A DNA stretch of 64,000 nt from Candidatus Cloacimonadota bacterium (GTDB taxonomy: Bacteria; Cloacimonadota; Cloacimonadia; Cloacimonadales; Cloacimonadaceae), in assembly GCA_020532085.1 (NCBI GenBank), contig JAJBAV010000005.1, forward strand, positions 29,930 to 93,929. Reading direction: 5' to 3'. The position numbers and the translations under genes were made by a program. The notes beneath the pieces were generated by a model. It was not told the origin of the DNA. It did no database searches and saw only the letters and a program-made list of their open reading frames with translations. Below, piece after piece: positions 44,503-53,528 of this stretch; the stretch's first letter is position 1; every line of letters begins with the position of its first letter.

Positions 44503-44791
44503 GCATTCGGGTCGGATGGGATGATGTTTGCTGGCGTTGGTACCTGTACAGTCGGTCGTCGCGCGGCTTCTCCCCCTTTGCTGTGGGCGCTTCAGGCGAG
44601 ATCTGGGACCCGCCCGACGCCAATGAACTTGGCAGAATTGGCAGCCCGCGCTATCCCGCTGACCCGGAATGTAAGGATGGCAAAGAGCCGCGGAGGCCGA
44701 ATGGAAAATAATCAACAAAAGACTTGACTAAATCAGGGGGGTGGAAAAAATTCCACAATTAGCAAAAATACTACTGATCCAAGGGGGTTCA

Positions 44792-46882
44792 GTGAATAAC
44801 TATTTCATGGAGACCCATCACCACGAGTGGATCCTGACCAACAAGCTGGGGTCCTACGCTTTGGGAACGGGCAACCTGATCAACCAGCGCAAATACCACG
44901 GGCTGCTGATCGCCAGCGACAGGAATTTCAACCGGCACCATCTGGTGGCGGGGATGGAGGAAAAGGTGGAGTGGCGCGGCCAGATCCTGCATCTGGACAG
45001 CAACAACTACAGCAACTGCATCTATCCCGAGGGATTTTTGTATCTGGTGAAGCCCTGGCTGCGGCCCTTCCCCACCTTTCTCTATTCCGCGCTGCCGCAT
45101 CAGAACGACATCCTGATCCGCAAAGAGATCAAGATGGACGCCGATACGAACGCCGTGCTGGTGAAATACACCAATCTGGGGCAGCACAAGCTGCATTTCA
45201 CCCTGCACCCCAAATTCACCCTGGTGGCGCATCACGAGCTTAACCAGCCGGGCAGCCTGGACCACGAGCAGTTCGACACCGTGTTTGAAAACAACGCAGA
45301 CGGCTGCGTTTTCCGGGCCACCCGCGCCGCCAACGGCCTGCAGGTCTGCGGAGCCATGCGGGGAGCGGAACTCACACCGAACCGCTATACCTATTACAAT
45401 GTTTTCTACCCCTGGGAAGTGATGAGCGGATATGCCGGCATCGGCGACCAGATCAGCCTCTTCGAGCTGAATTTCACGCTGGGGATCGGTGAAAGCAAGA
45501 CCCTGCTCTTCGCGGATCAGCAGATCGCCGATCCGGACAAGACCATCGCCAGGATCGAAAAACGCTACGCGGGCCTGCCCAAACCCAAGGATTTTCCACG
45601 GGAACCGGACACCGACGACAGCCTGATCGGCAACCTGGACCTGAACGACAACTACCTTTACAGCCACGCAGAGTATCTGCGGCTGCTGGAATTCGCGCTA
45701 AAGGATTTCATCGCCAACGACGACATCGTGGCCGGCTATCCCTATTACGGGGCCTGGGGCCGCGACACCATGATCGTGCTCAATTCCCTGATGCATAACC
45801 CCAAAAACCTGAAACTGGTGGGAAAGGTGCTGCTGCGCTACAAACGCGAGTTGAAGGACGGCCTGATCCCGAACATGCGCGCCGAATCCGGCCGGGAGGC
45901 GAATTACGACACTGTGGACGCCACCCTCTGGTTCGTGATCCTGATGTGGAAACTGGGCCGCTACAAACAAGACAAAGCCTTTTGGCGCGAGAGCATCAAG
46001 CTGATCGAAGAAGTGCTCACCGGTATCCTGAACAATTACCAGTATCCCTTCTTTGTGCGTCCGGACGGCCTGATCGAGCTAAAGGAAGAATTCGCCCACG
46101 CCACCTGGATGGACGTGCGGGCGGACGGACAGCCGGTTACGCCAAGGCACGGAGCGCCGGTGGAGATCAACGCCCTCTGGTACAACGCCGTCTGCTGCTA
46201 TCAGGCCATGTGCGACGAATACCGCCGCCTGGCCAAGATCCGCTACATGCCCATCGAGCAGATCACCGACATGAAGGACCTGATCCACACTTCCTTCCAG
46301 AAATTCTGGACCAACGGATATCTGGCGGACCGCTTGCTGGGCGACAAACCCGTCGAAGAGGTGCGACCCAACGCCGTGATAGCGCTTTCCCTGCCCTGGG
46401 AGATAGTCGACCGCGATAAAATGCGGCAGGTCTGGGACCGCGCCTGCGCTGAACTTTACACCCCCTACGGCCTGCGGAGCCTGAGCCCGAAAGATTTCCG
46501 CTTCCGCAAGAAATATTACGGCACCCAGCGTGAACGCGACCTGGCCTATCATAACGGCAGCGTCTGGGCTTGGCTGCTGGGGCCTTTCTGCGGCCTGTTC
46601 CTGAAAATCAACCGCGACCTGCTGCCGCCCCAGGAACTGGCGGACAGGCTGAGCGAACAGATCGACACCTTCCGCTGCAGTTTCATGCGCGGGCACATCG
46701 CCTCCCTGGCCGAGGTCTGGGACGGCGACCACCCCCATTTCCCCAAAGGCGCTCCGGCCCAGGCGATCAGCGTGGCCGCGCTCTATAACATTGAGACCTT
46801 CATCCAAAGCGTCACCGACGCCCAACCGGCCCCGGCCGCCCGAAAACCCCGCAAGAAACCGGCCAAGAGGAAACAGCCATGA
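44792..46882 (+). CDS. Glycogen debranching enzyme (amylo-alpha-1,6-glucosidase)
   Basis: About 696 residues. The N-terminal domain (GDE_N-like, to about 290) has LTNKLGSYALGTGNLINQRKYHGLLIAS; the C-terminal (alpha/alpha)6 barrel (GDE_C) has the active-site segment GAWGRDTMIVLNSLM and DTVDATLWFV, and ends in a Pro/Lys-rich tail. It removes alpha-1,6 branches from glycogen. GTG 44792 is chosen because AAGGGGG lies five bases upstream; the frame is open to 44741. It overlaps the glycosyltransferase gene by 4 bp. Confidence 0.92.
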   Translation: MNNYFMETHHHEWILTNKLGSYALGTGNLINQRKYHGLLIASDRNFNRHHLVAGMEEKVEWRGQILHLDSNNYSNCIYPEGFLYLVKPWLRPFPTFLYSALPHQNDILIRKEIKMDADTNAVLVKYTNLGQHKLHFTLHPKFTLVAHHELNQPGSLDHEQFDTVFENNADGCVFRATRAANGLQVCGAMRGAELTPNRYTYYNVFYPWEVMSGYAGIGDQISLFELNFTLGIGESKTLLFADQQIADPDKTIARIEKRYAGLPKPKDFPREPDTDDSLIGNLDLNDNYLYSHAEYLRLLEFALKDFIANDDIVAGYPYYGAWGRDTMIVLNSLMHNPKNLKLVGKVLLRYKRELKDGLIPNMRAESGREANYDTVDATLWFVILMWKLGRYKQDKAFWRESIKLIEEVLTGILNNYQYPFFVRPDGLIELKEEFAHATWMDVRADGQPVTPRHGAPVEINALWYNAVCCYQAMCDEYRRLAKIRYMPIEQITDMKDLIHTSFQKFWTNGYLADRLLGDKPVEEVRPNAVIALSLPWEIVDRDKMRQVWDRACAELYTPYGLRSLSPKDFRFRKKYYGTQRERDLAYHNGSVWAWLLGPFCGLFLKINRDLLPPQELADRLSEQIDTFRCSFMRGHIASLAEVWDGDHPHFPKGAPAQAISVAALYNIETFIQSVTDAQPAPAARKPRKKPAKRKQP

Positions 46883-48219
46883 AAATACTGATGTTCACCT
46901 GGGAGTTTCCGCCCCTGATCTCCGGGGGCCTGGGCATGGCCTGTTACGGCATGGTGCGCGCTCTGCTGGCTTTGGGCATCAAGATCGACCTCGTGCTGCC
47001 CACCAAGGAAATGGTCTATTTCCCGTTGCGGGAGGAAAGCGACGCGGACACCCTGCCGGCTGTGTTCGTGGACCCCATCCTGCAAAGGGAATACCAGCGC
47101 CAGAGTTTTGAAACGCTGCATGAACGGCTGGAATACATCGGCATCAGCGGGCGTCCGGAATCCTATTTCCGCCTGTCCGAGCTGAGCGAATTCAACCCCG
47201 AAGTGCGCCTGGACCGCTGGCAAACGCAGTTCAACAGCGTTCAGGAGCGCGAGATCTTCGCCGACCTGGCCACCAACCTGACTGGCGATGAGGACCTGAT
47301 CAAAAAGGTGCAGGAATTCACCCTGCGAGCCGAGCGGTTCGCGCGCGGCCTGGATTACAACCTGATCCACGCGCACGACTGGCTCACCTACCCCTCCGGC
47401 ATCCTGGCCAAAAAGATCTCCCAAAAACCGCTGGTAATGCACATCCACGCCACGGAATTCGACCGCGCCGGCGGACCCGGCGACGAGCGCGTGCACAAGA
47501 TCGAGCACGCCGGCATGATGTACGCGGACAAGGTGATCGCCGTTTCGCAGTACACCGCGCAGATGATCATGTCGCGCTACCGCATCGACACGGCCAAGAT
47601 CCGCATCGTGCACAACGCCTTTTCGCTTTCCGAGGAATCGCTGACGGCCAAGCAGCGCATCTTCAAGGGTCCCACGGTGCTCTTCCTGGGCCGGGTAACC
47701 CTGCAAAAGGGGCCGGATTACTATCTGGAAGTGGCCGCCCAGGTGCTGAAAGCGCATCCGGAGGCGCGCTTCATCGTGGCCGGTACCGGCGACATGTCCC
47801 GCAAACTATTGCGCGACTCCGCCGCCCGCAAACTGCAGAACAGATTCCTCTTCACCGGCTTCCTGAACCGCAGCCAGGTGGAGGATATCCTGCGCGCGGC
47901 CGACATCTACATGCTGCCCTCGGTTTCCGAGCCCTTCGGGATCTCGCCGCTGGAGGCGATGGCCTTCGGCCTCACCTCCATCATCTCCAAGCAGAGTGGC
48001 GTGGCGGAAGTGGTGAACCACGCCTTCAAGATCGATTACTGGGACGTGGACCTGATGGCCAATACGGTGAACCATCTGATCGAAAATCCCGACAAATGCC
48101 GTAAAATGGGACTGGAAGGCATGCGCGAGGTCACCCAGATCCACTGGAAGGAAGCGGCGGAAAAGATCCGCGTGGTCTATTCCACCACCCTCGCCGAATA
48201 CATTAAAAGCAATTCCTGA
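46879..48219 (+). CDS. Glycosyltransferase family 4, likely glycogen synthase
   Basis: A 446-residue GT-B enzyme. N-terminus: FTWEFPPLISGGLGMACYGM (acceptor-side Gly-rich loop). C-terminal domain: VLFLGRVTLQKGPDYYLEVAA, FIVAGTGDM, and the nucleotide-sugar motif SEPFGISPLEAMAFG (E-x7-E). Lying between the debranching enzyme and GH57, it is likely the glucan-elongating enzyme, a layout I recall from Bacteroides. ADP- or UDP-glucose use cannot be told. Confidence 0.88.
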   Translation: MKILMFTWEFPPLISGGLGMACYGMVRALLALGIKIDLVLPTKEMVYFPLREESDADTLPAVFVDPILQREYQRQSFETLHERLEYIGISGRPESYFRLSELSEFNPEVRLDRWQTQFNSVQEREIFADLATNLTGDEDLIKKVQEFTLRAERFARGLDYNLIHAHDWLTYPSGILAKKISQKPLVMHIHATEFDRAGGPGDERVHKIEHAGMMYADKVIAVSQYTAQMIMSRYRIDTAKIRIVHNAFSLSEESLTAKQRIFKGPTVLFLGRVTLQKGPDYYLEVAAQVLKAHPEARFIVAGTGDMSRKLLRDSAARKLQNRFLFTGFLNRSQVEDILRAADIYMLPSVSEPFGISPLEAMAFGLTSIISKQSGVAEVVNHAFKIDYWDVDLMANTVNHLIENPDKCRKMGLEGMREVTQIHWKEAAEKIRVVYSTTLAEYIKSNS

Positions 48220-48232
48220 CAGGTGTGAAAAT

Positions 48233-49429
48233 ATGTTAAACGTGGTTTTCTACTTTCAAGTGCACCAGCCCTACCGGCTCAAACATCTGAATGTTTTGGA
48301 CATCGGCAAGAACACGGACCATTTCGACGACCGCCTCAACGCCCAGGTGATGCGCAAAGTGGCGGAAAAATGCTATCTGCCCACCAACAAACTGCTGCTG
48401 GAACTGATCCGCAAGCTGGAGGGACGCTTCAAGGTGGCCTATTCCATCACGGGCACGGCCATCGAGCAGTTCAAAGCCTGGAGCCCGGAAACCCTGGATT
48501 CCTTCAAGGCGCTGGTGGACACCGGCTGCGTGGAGCTATTGGGCGAAACCTACTACCATTCCCTGGCCTTCCTTTACGACACCAACGAGTTCCTGGACCA
48601 GGTGACCCTGCACCGGGAACTGATGCAGCGGGAGTTCGGCTATTACACAGAAACCTTCCGCAATACGGAACTGATCTATCAGGACAGCCTTTCGGACCTG
48701 GTGTTCGAGATCGAGGGCTTCAAGACCATCATCACCGAAGGCGCCGAACGCATCCTCGATTGGCGCACCCCGCTCTACGCCTATAAAAATTACTCCAAAG
48801 ACATCAACCTGCTGCTGAAATTCTATCAGCTTTCGGACGACATCGCCTTCCGCTTCTCGAACCGCGACTGGCCGGAATATCCGCTCACGGTGGACAAATT
48901 CGTGAACTGGATCGACCACCTCACCCTGGCCGAGACCGAAGGCCGCAACCAGTTCCTGAACCTCTTCATGGACTACGAAACCTTCGGCGAGCACCAGTGG
49001 GCTGATTCCGGGATCTTCGACTTCATGCAGCATTTCCCCGGCGAAGTGCTCAAGCGCCAGCACTTGGGCTTTGCCACGCCCAAAGAGACATACGGGCTGG
49101 CCAACTACCAGCAGGAAGGGCTGTCCTTCCCCACGCCGGTCTCCTGGGCCGACGCCGAGCGCGACCTCTCCGCCTGGCTTTCCAACGACATGCAGCACAA
49201 CGCCATCGAAACCCTCTACCGGCTGCTGCAACTGGTGAAACAAAAAGGGGATCCGCAACTGCTGGAACTGGCGCGCAAACTGAGCACCTCCGACCATTTC
49301 TACTACATGTGCACCAAATATTTCACCGACGGCGACGTGCACAAGTATTTCTCGCCCTACGATTCTCCGGACCAGGCCTACATCTATTACATGAACGCCA
49401 TGGCCGATCTCGAGGAAAGGCTGAGCTGA
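48233..49429 (+). CDS. GH57 family glycoside hydrolase or branching-type enzyme
   Basis: A 398-residue GH57 protein. It opens with FYFQVHQPYRL, has the nucleophile Glu105 in ELLGETYYHSLAF, and Asp247 in FMDYETFGEHQW as the probable acid/base. GH57 covers amylases, 4-alpha-glucanotransferases and branching enzymes; the size (under 500) fits the small amylase-like type found in Bacteroides glycogen loci. It follows the glycosyltransferase by 13 bp. Confidence 0.9.
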   Translation: MLNVVFYFQVHQPYRLKHLNVLDIGKNTDHFDDRLNAQVMRKVAEKCYLPTNKLLLELIRKLEGRFKVAYSITGTAIEQFKAWSPETLDSFKALVDTGCVELLGETYYHSLAFLYDTNEFLDQVTLHRELMQREFGYYTETFRNTELIYQDSLSDLVFEIEGFKTIITEGAERILDWRTPLYAYKNYSKDINLLLKFYQLSDDIAFRFSNRDWPEYPLTVDKFVNWIDHLTLAETEGRNQFLNLFMDYETFGEHQWADSGIFDFMQHFPGEVLKRQHLGFATPKETYGLANYQQEGLSFPTPVSWADAERDLSAWLSNDMQHNAIETLYRLLQLVKQKGDPQLLELARKLSTSDHFYYMCTKYFTDGDVHKYFSPYDSPDQAYIYYMNAMADLEERLS

Positions 49430-49439
49430 GGCCCGCGGC

Positions 49440-50855
49440 ATGAAAGGCAAGATCATCATCCTGGAAGACGACCTGGTGCTGGCCAGCCAGATCGGCAAAG
49501 TGCTGAAGGCAAACGATTACTCGGTGCTGCATTCCACGAATTCGGACGCCTTTTTCGAGGAACTGCGGAGCTTCATGCCGGATGTGATCCTGCTGGATGT
49601 GTTTCTGGTGGGCAGCCGGCTGAACGGCATCCAGGTGCTGAAATACCTTAAGGACAACCTGGACTTCAACTACAAGGTGATCGTGATCTCCGGCGAGGTG
49701 AACACCGAACAAGTGCGCGAGATCCGGGCCAGCGGCGCTTACCACTTCATCGAAAAAGGCGCCAACTTCAGCATCAACCAATTGCTGCTGCACATAGAAA
49801 ACGCCGTGACCCTCAAACGCCAGGAAGAGCAAAACCTGGACCTGCAGATCGAGTATCTGAACCTCAAAAAGCAGTTCACACGCACCTTTCCCTTCATCGG
49901 TGAAAGCGAAGGCATCTCCAAGCTGCGCAGCCAACTGATGAAGTTCGCCGAGGTGGACGAAGACATCCTCATCCTGGGTGAAAACGGCACCGGCAAAGAG
50001 GTGGCGGCCAACTACTACTACGTGAATTCCAAACGTTTCGGCATGCCCTTTCACACCATATTGTGCAGTTCCCTGAACGAATCCCTGATCGAGCGCGAGC
50101 TGTTCGGCCGGGAACGAGGCACGGAAGGGGGGCAGGACCGCGGCACAGTGGGCCTGTTTGAAAAATGCTCCGAAGGCATCCTCTTTCTGGATGAGGTGAC
50201 CAACCTGAGCACGCAGTCGCAGGCCAAGATCCTGCGCGCGGTGGAGAACAAAGAGATCCAGGTGGTGGGCGGCGCGATGAAACAGGTGAACACACGCCTG
50301 GTTTACACCTCCAACGCGGAACTGAAGGCTTTGGCGGATTCCGCCCGCATTCGCCGTGATTTCTACTACCGCATCGAAGGCAACGTGATCCAAATCCCGC
50401 CGCTGCGGGAACGGGGCGACGACATCCTGCTGCTGATGAGCTATTTCATCACCAGCTATGCCAACAGCTACCATCTAAGCGAGCAGCTGGACCTGCAGGC
50501 ACTGAAGGACGAACTGCTGTCCTATAAATGGCCCGGCAACGTGCGCGAACTGAAGAATTTCTGCCGCTTCATCAGCATCAACGAACGCGAGATCAGCAAC
50601 AAAACCATCCTCAGGCATCTGCACAACAAGCTTCTGCAAAGCCAGGACGACGGGGCCGTGGGCATGGACCGCTACTTCCAGATCAAGAGCATCCGGGACA
50701 GCACCTCGGCTTTCGAGCGCGATTACATCCTGCATTTTCTGAAGGTCAACGACTGGATGGTGAGCAAAACCGCCCAGGTGATCGGACTCGAGCGCACCAC
50801 CCTCTATAAAAAGATCAAGCAGCTGGGCCTCGCCCAGATGCTGGAAAACCACTGA
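49440..50855 (+). CDS. NtrC-like response regulator with AAA+ domain lacking GAFTGA
   Basis: A 471-residue protein in three parts: receiver domain (1-120, phosphorylatable Asp53 in VILLDVF), AAA+ domain (about 150-380, Walker A LGENGTGKE near 178, Walker B GILFLDEV), and a Fis-type helix-turn-helix at the end (KTAQVIGLERTTLYKKIKQLGL). The loop that touches sigma-54, normally GAFTGA, reads RGTEGGQDRGT near residues 224-234. It may regulate sigma-70 promoters instead, like TyrR-type proteins. It lies inside the glycogen operon; no histidine kinase is adjacent. Confidence 0.9.
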   Translation: MKGKIIILEDDLVLASQIGKVLKANDYSVLHSTNSDAFFEELRSFMPDVILLDVFLVGSRLNGIQVLKYLKDNLDFNYKVIVISGEVNTEQVREIRASGAYHFIEKGANFSINQLLLHIENAVTLKRQEEQNLDLQIEYLNLKKQFTRTFPFIGESEGISKLRSQLMKFAEVDEDILILGENGTGKEVAANYYYVNSKRFGMPFHTILCSSLNESLIERELFGRERGTEGGQDRGTVGLFEKCSEGILFLDEVTNLSTQSQAKILRAVENKEIQVVGGAMKQVNTRLVYTSNAELKALADSARIRRDFYYRIEGNVIQIPPLRERGDDILLLMSYFITSYANSYHLSEQLDLQALKDELLSYKWPGNVRELKNFCRFISINEREISNKTILRHLHNKLLQSQDDGAVGMDRYFQIKSIRDSTSAFERDYILHFLKVNDWMVSKTAQVIGLERTTLYKKIKQLGLAQMLENH

Positions 50856-50857
50856 AG

Positions 50858-51562
50858 ATGAACAACAACCTCGGCCTGAAGATCGTGGCGCTGCTGATGG
50901 CGATATTTTTCTGGCTGCAGATAACCTTGGTGGCGCAGCAGGAAAGCAAAACCAGCCTGCCGCTGAAGCTGGTGAACGCCACCGGGGCCGATTCTTTGCG
51001 CCAGCCGCCCCCCAAGATCGCCAGCACCGTCCAGGGACGGGGCCTGGATATCCTGCGCCTCAGATATTCCCCGGCCCACATCCAGATGGAGGCCGCGGAT
51101 TATTGGGCGGGAAACGCGGCGGACTATCTGGCCCTGGAGATCCCGGAAAAGCTGAATGTGAAAGTGCTGGGAGTGATGCCTCCCACCCTGGCGGAGCAAC
51201 TGAGCCAAGCTGGCCAGGCACAGAAAAAGACCAGCCCGGAAACCAGCCAGAACGGCAAAACCACCGCCCAACCCGACGGAACCCCAGCTACCAAAGCCGC
51301 GCCTGAGGATCACGAACAACTGGAAACCAGGATCCTCACCGACCTGTTGATCACGCCGCCGGCGAAAGTGAAGATCTTCCCCGCCCGGGCCTCGTTAAAA
51401 GTGCGGGGCAAAGCTTCCCTTCTGGCCTCCCTGCCCGGAGGTGTGCGCGTTTACACAGCCGCCCAGCCCGATGCCGGAGGCCTGTATAGCGTCCGGTACG
51501 AAGTTCCGGAAGGAGTCACCGTGCAGGACATCACCCCCAAACAGGTGCGCGCTTCGCGATGA
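50858..51562 (+). CDS. YbbR/CdaR-like membrane protein
   Basis: A 234-residue protein whose N-terminus NNLGLKIVALLMAIFFWLQ is the classic single membrane anchor of YbbR-domain proteins. The rest lies outside the membrane, with a YbbR-like beta domain (about 30-110), a Gln/Thr/Lys-rich linker (about 125-155), and a second beta region (KVKIFPARASLKVRGKASLL). In Firmicutes CdaR binds and controls the c-di-AMP cyclase CdaA, encoded here 25 kb away. It starts 2 bp after the regulator and overlaps tsaD by 4 bp. Confidence 0.8.
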   Translation: MNNNLGLKIVALLMAIFFWLQITLVAQQESKTSLPLKLVNATGADSLRQPPPKIASTVQGRGLDILRLRYSPAHIQMEAADYWAGNAADYLALEIPEKLNVKVLGVMPPTLAEQLSQAGQAQKKTSPETSQNGKTTAQPDGTPATKAAPEDHEQLETRILTDLLITPPAKVKIFPARASLKVRGKASLLASLPGGVRVYTAAQPDAGGLYSVRYEVPEGVTVQDITPKQVRASR

Positions 51563-52569
51563 ACCGCATCCTGGCCTTCGAATCCTCCTGCGACGACACC
51601 TCCGTGGCCATCGTGGGCGACAACTATGAAGTGATCTGCAACCTGGTCTCCACCCAAACCGATCACGCCGATTTTGGCGGGGTGCTGCCGGAGCTGGCTT
51701 CCCGCCTGCACCTGCAGAACATACTCCACCTCACGGAAGCGGCCTTGGGCAACAGCGGCCTGCGGCGGGAGGACATCGCCGCCCTGGCGGTTTCCATCAA
51801 TCCCGGGCTGATCGGATCACTGATCGTGGGCCTGGCCTTTGCCAAAAGCCTGGCCTGGAGCTGGCATAAGCCGCTGATCACCGTCAATCACATGCTTTCG
51901 CACATCTTTGCCAATTTCATCGAGCATCCGCGCCTCCGCCCGCCCTTCCTGGCCCTGGTGGTATCCGGCGGACACACGGAGTTGGTGCATTTCAGCACCC
52001 TCACGGATTTCACGGTGGTGGGCAAAACCCTGGATGACGCTGCCGGCGAGACTTTCGACAAGACTGCCAAGCTGCTGGGGCTGGGCTTCCCCGGCGGTCC
52101 GGAACTGGACCGGGCTGCCCAGAGCGGAGATCCGGCCTTCCACAACTTTCCCCGCGCCCTCAAACGCAGGGACGACATGAACTTCAGCTACAGCGGCCTG
52201 AAGACCGCCGTGCTTGAGTATCTGGCCCGGCACGAACGGGAGTTTGTGGCCGCGCATTTGCCAGACCTCGCCGCCTCGATCCAGCAGGCCATCATCGACC
52301 CCCTGATAGGCAAATCCCTCAAATACGCCCTGGAACAGGGATTGGACACCATTCTCCTGGCCGGTGGGGTGGCCGCCAATTCCGCCCTGAGGAAACAACT
52401 CAGCGCTAGTGCCAGCGCGCGGGGCATCGAGGTTTGCATCCCTTCGCAGAAGCTCTGCGTGGACAACGCCGCCATGGTGGGGGCCGCAGCCATTCCCAAA
52501 CTTCGGGAGGGCCAGTTCGCGGCGCTCGACGTCAACGCTTTTTCCACCAAGGGCACCAAGACCCTCTGA
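51559..52569 (+). CDS. tsaD: tRNA N6-adenosine threonylcarbamoyltransferase
   Basis: TsaD transfers the threonylcarbamoyl group to A37 of ANN-decoding tRNAs. The 336-residue product has FESSCDDTSVAIV, the metal-binding NHMLSHIFA (HxxxH), VSGGHTELV, LDDAAGETFDKTAKLLGLGFPGGP and LAGGVAANSALR. Its substrate is made by TsaC/Sua5; the fusion at 12944 carries such a domain. The start overlaps the ybbR-like stop. Confidence 0.97.
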   Translation: MNRILAFESSCDDTSVAIVGDNYEVICNLVSTQTDHADFGGVLPELASRLHLQNILHLTEAALGNSGLRREDIAALAVSINPGLIGSLIVGLAFAKSLAWSWHKPLITVNHMLSHIFANFIEHPRLRPPFLALVVSGGHTELVHFSTLTDFTVVGKTLDDAAGETFDKTAKLLGLGFPGGPELDRAAQSGDPAFHNFPRALKRRDDMNFSYSGLKTAVLEYLARHEREFVAAHLPDLAASIQQAIIDPLIGKSLKYALEQGLDTILLAGGVAANSALRKQLSASASARGIEVCIPSQKLCVDNAAMVGAAAIPKLREGQFAALDVNAFSTKGTKTL

Positions 52570-52676
52570 GCGCAAGCGGATGATGACACCCTCCGTTCCA
52601 AGATTGGCATTGACAGATAAGGCCCCCGCAGGTTTTGACTCTTGCCCAAAGCAAGAAAGGACAAGCTGATCAACCC

Positions 52677-53528
52677 ATGAACCTGCACAAGATGCTCATC
52701 CGCCTACTCAAACTGCTCTTCGGTGATTTCAACGGAGTGCAGGTATTCCTTTATCCCATGACCTTGTTCTATTGGATAGACACGGACAGCTTTTTGTGGG
52801 CCTCCACCGGGTTATTCACTTCGCAGAAATACTTTTTCCCCCTGGTGGTCTTCCTGCTGGCCTTCATCTACGTGGCCTTTCTGGTGGTCAAGAACCACAG
52901 CGCCCTATACAGCGACCTGAGGCCGCATCCCGCCGCGGAAAAAAGGTCCTTCAACCTCACGGTGATCGGCCTGCACAAGCTGCTGCTGATCATTCTCTTC
53001 GCCGCGGGCATGATCTATCTGGTGGCGGCGTTTCTGAACCATTTCTACGGGATCGCGCTGCCACTCAAAGTGATCTACCTGGTGCTGGCCAGGCTGGTGT
53101 GCGTGCTGCTGATCCTGGGCTATGCCATCCGCAACAGCTGGACCCGGCCTTTCCGGGAACGCGGACTGGACCTGACCCGTGCCCTGGCGCTGGTGCGCAG
53201 GGAATATCACGAGCGTCAGGGCCGTTATCTGCTGCACGCTGTGGCCTATGTCTTGCTGGCCGTCATCTTCTCGGCGTTTTACAACCTGATCGTGCTGAAC
53301 GTGTTCTACCTGCTCTTCAGCATCGTCGGTGTCTCGCCCAACCTCTATCTAGCGGTCACCAACGGTTTCCCGGCCCTGTTCTACGATATCCTGGTGATCT
53401 GCGTGGCGGTGATGCTCTCCAACCTGCTCTTCTCTCCGCTGGTGAAGCTGGGGGTGGACCTGGCCGAAAGGCTGCATCCGCGACGTTTTCAGACAGCTGA
53501 GGAGGCCCCGGTTGGCGAAGCGGACTAA
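52677..53528 (+). CDS. Multi-pass membrane protein of unknown function
   Basis: A 283-residue protein with about six hydrophobic segments (for example FPLVVFLLAFIYVAFLVV, LLLIILFAAGMIYLVAAFL, VIYLVLARLVCVLLILGYAI, LHAVAYVLLAVIFSAFYNLI) and basic loops. ATG at 52677 follows AAAGGACA at a longish spacing of about 15. The 3' end overlaps the deacetylase gene by 17 bp. I do not recognise the family. Confidence 0.78.
   Translation: MNLHKMLIRLLKLLFGDFNGVQVFLYPMTLFYWIDTDSFLWASTGLFTSQKYFFPLVVFLLAFIYVAFLVVKNHSALYSDLRPHPAAEKRSFNLTVIGLHKLLLIILFAAGMIYLVAAFLNHFYGIALPLKVIYLVLARLVCVLLILGYAIRNSWTRPFRERGLDLTRALALVRREYHERQGRYLLHAVAYVLLAVIFSAFYNLIVLNVFYLLFSIVGVSPNLYLAVTNGFPALFYDILVICVAVMLSNLLFSPLVKLGVDLAERLHPRRFQTAEEAPVGEAD

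Larger units (their letters stand above)
44168..44791. other. Non-coding gap before the glycogen operon
   Basis: 624 bp with no supported gene. It contains a purine-rich tandem repeat (44216-44247), MITE-like repeat C copy 2 (44285-44502) and the start region of the debranching enzyme gene. TTGACT at 44724-44729 could be a weak -35 element; the -10 is not clear. Open frames crossing the repeat look accidental. Confidence 0.6.

Noticed and set aside
44300..44727. Short open frames within MITE-like repeat C copy 2
   Set aside because: They cross the repeat boundary, lack ribosome sites and are Arg/Pro/Ser-rich, as expected from reading non-coding G+C-rich DNA.
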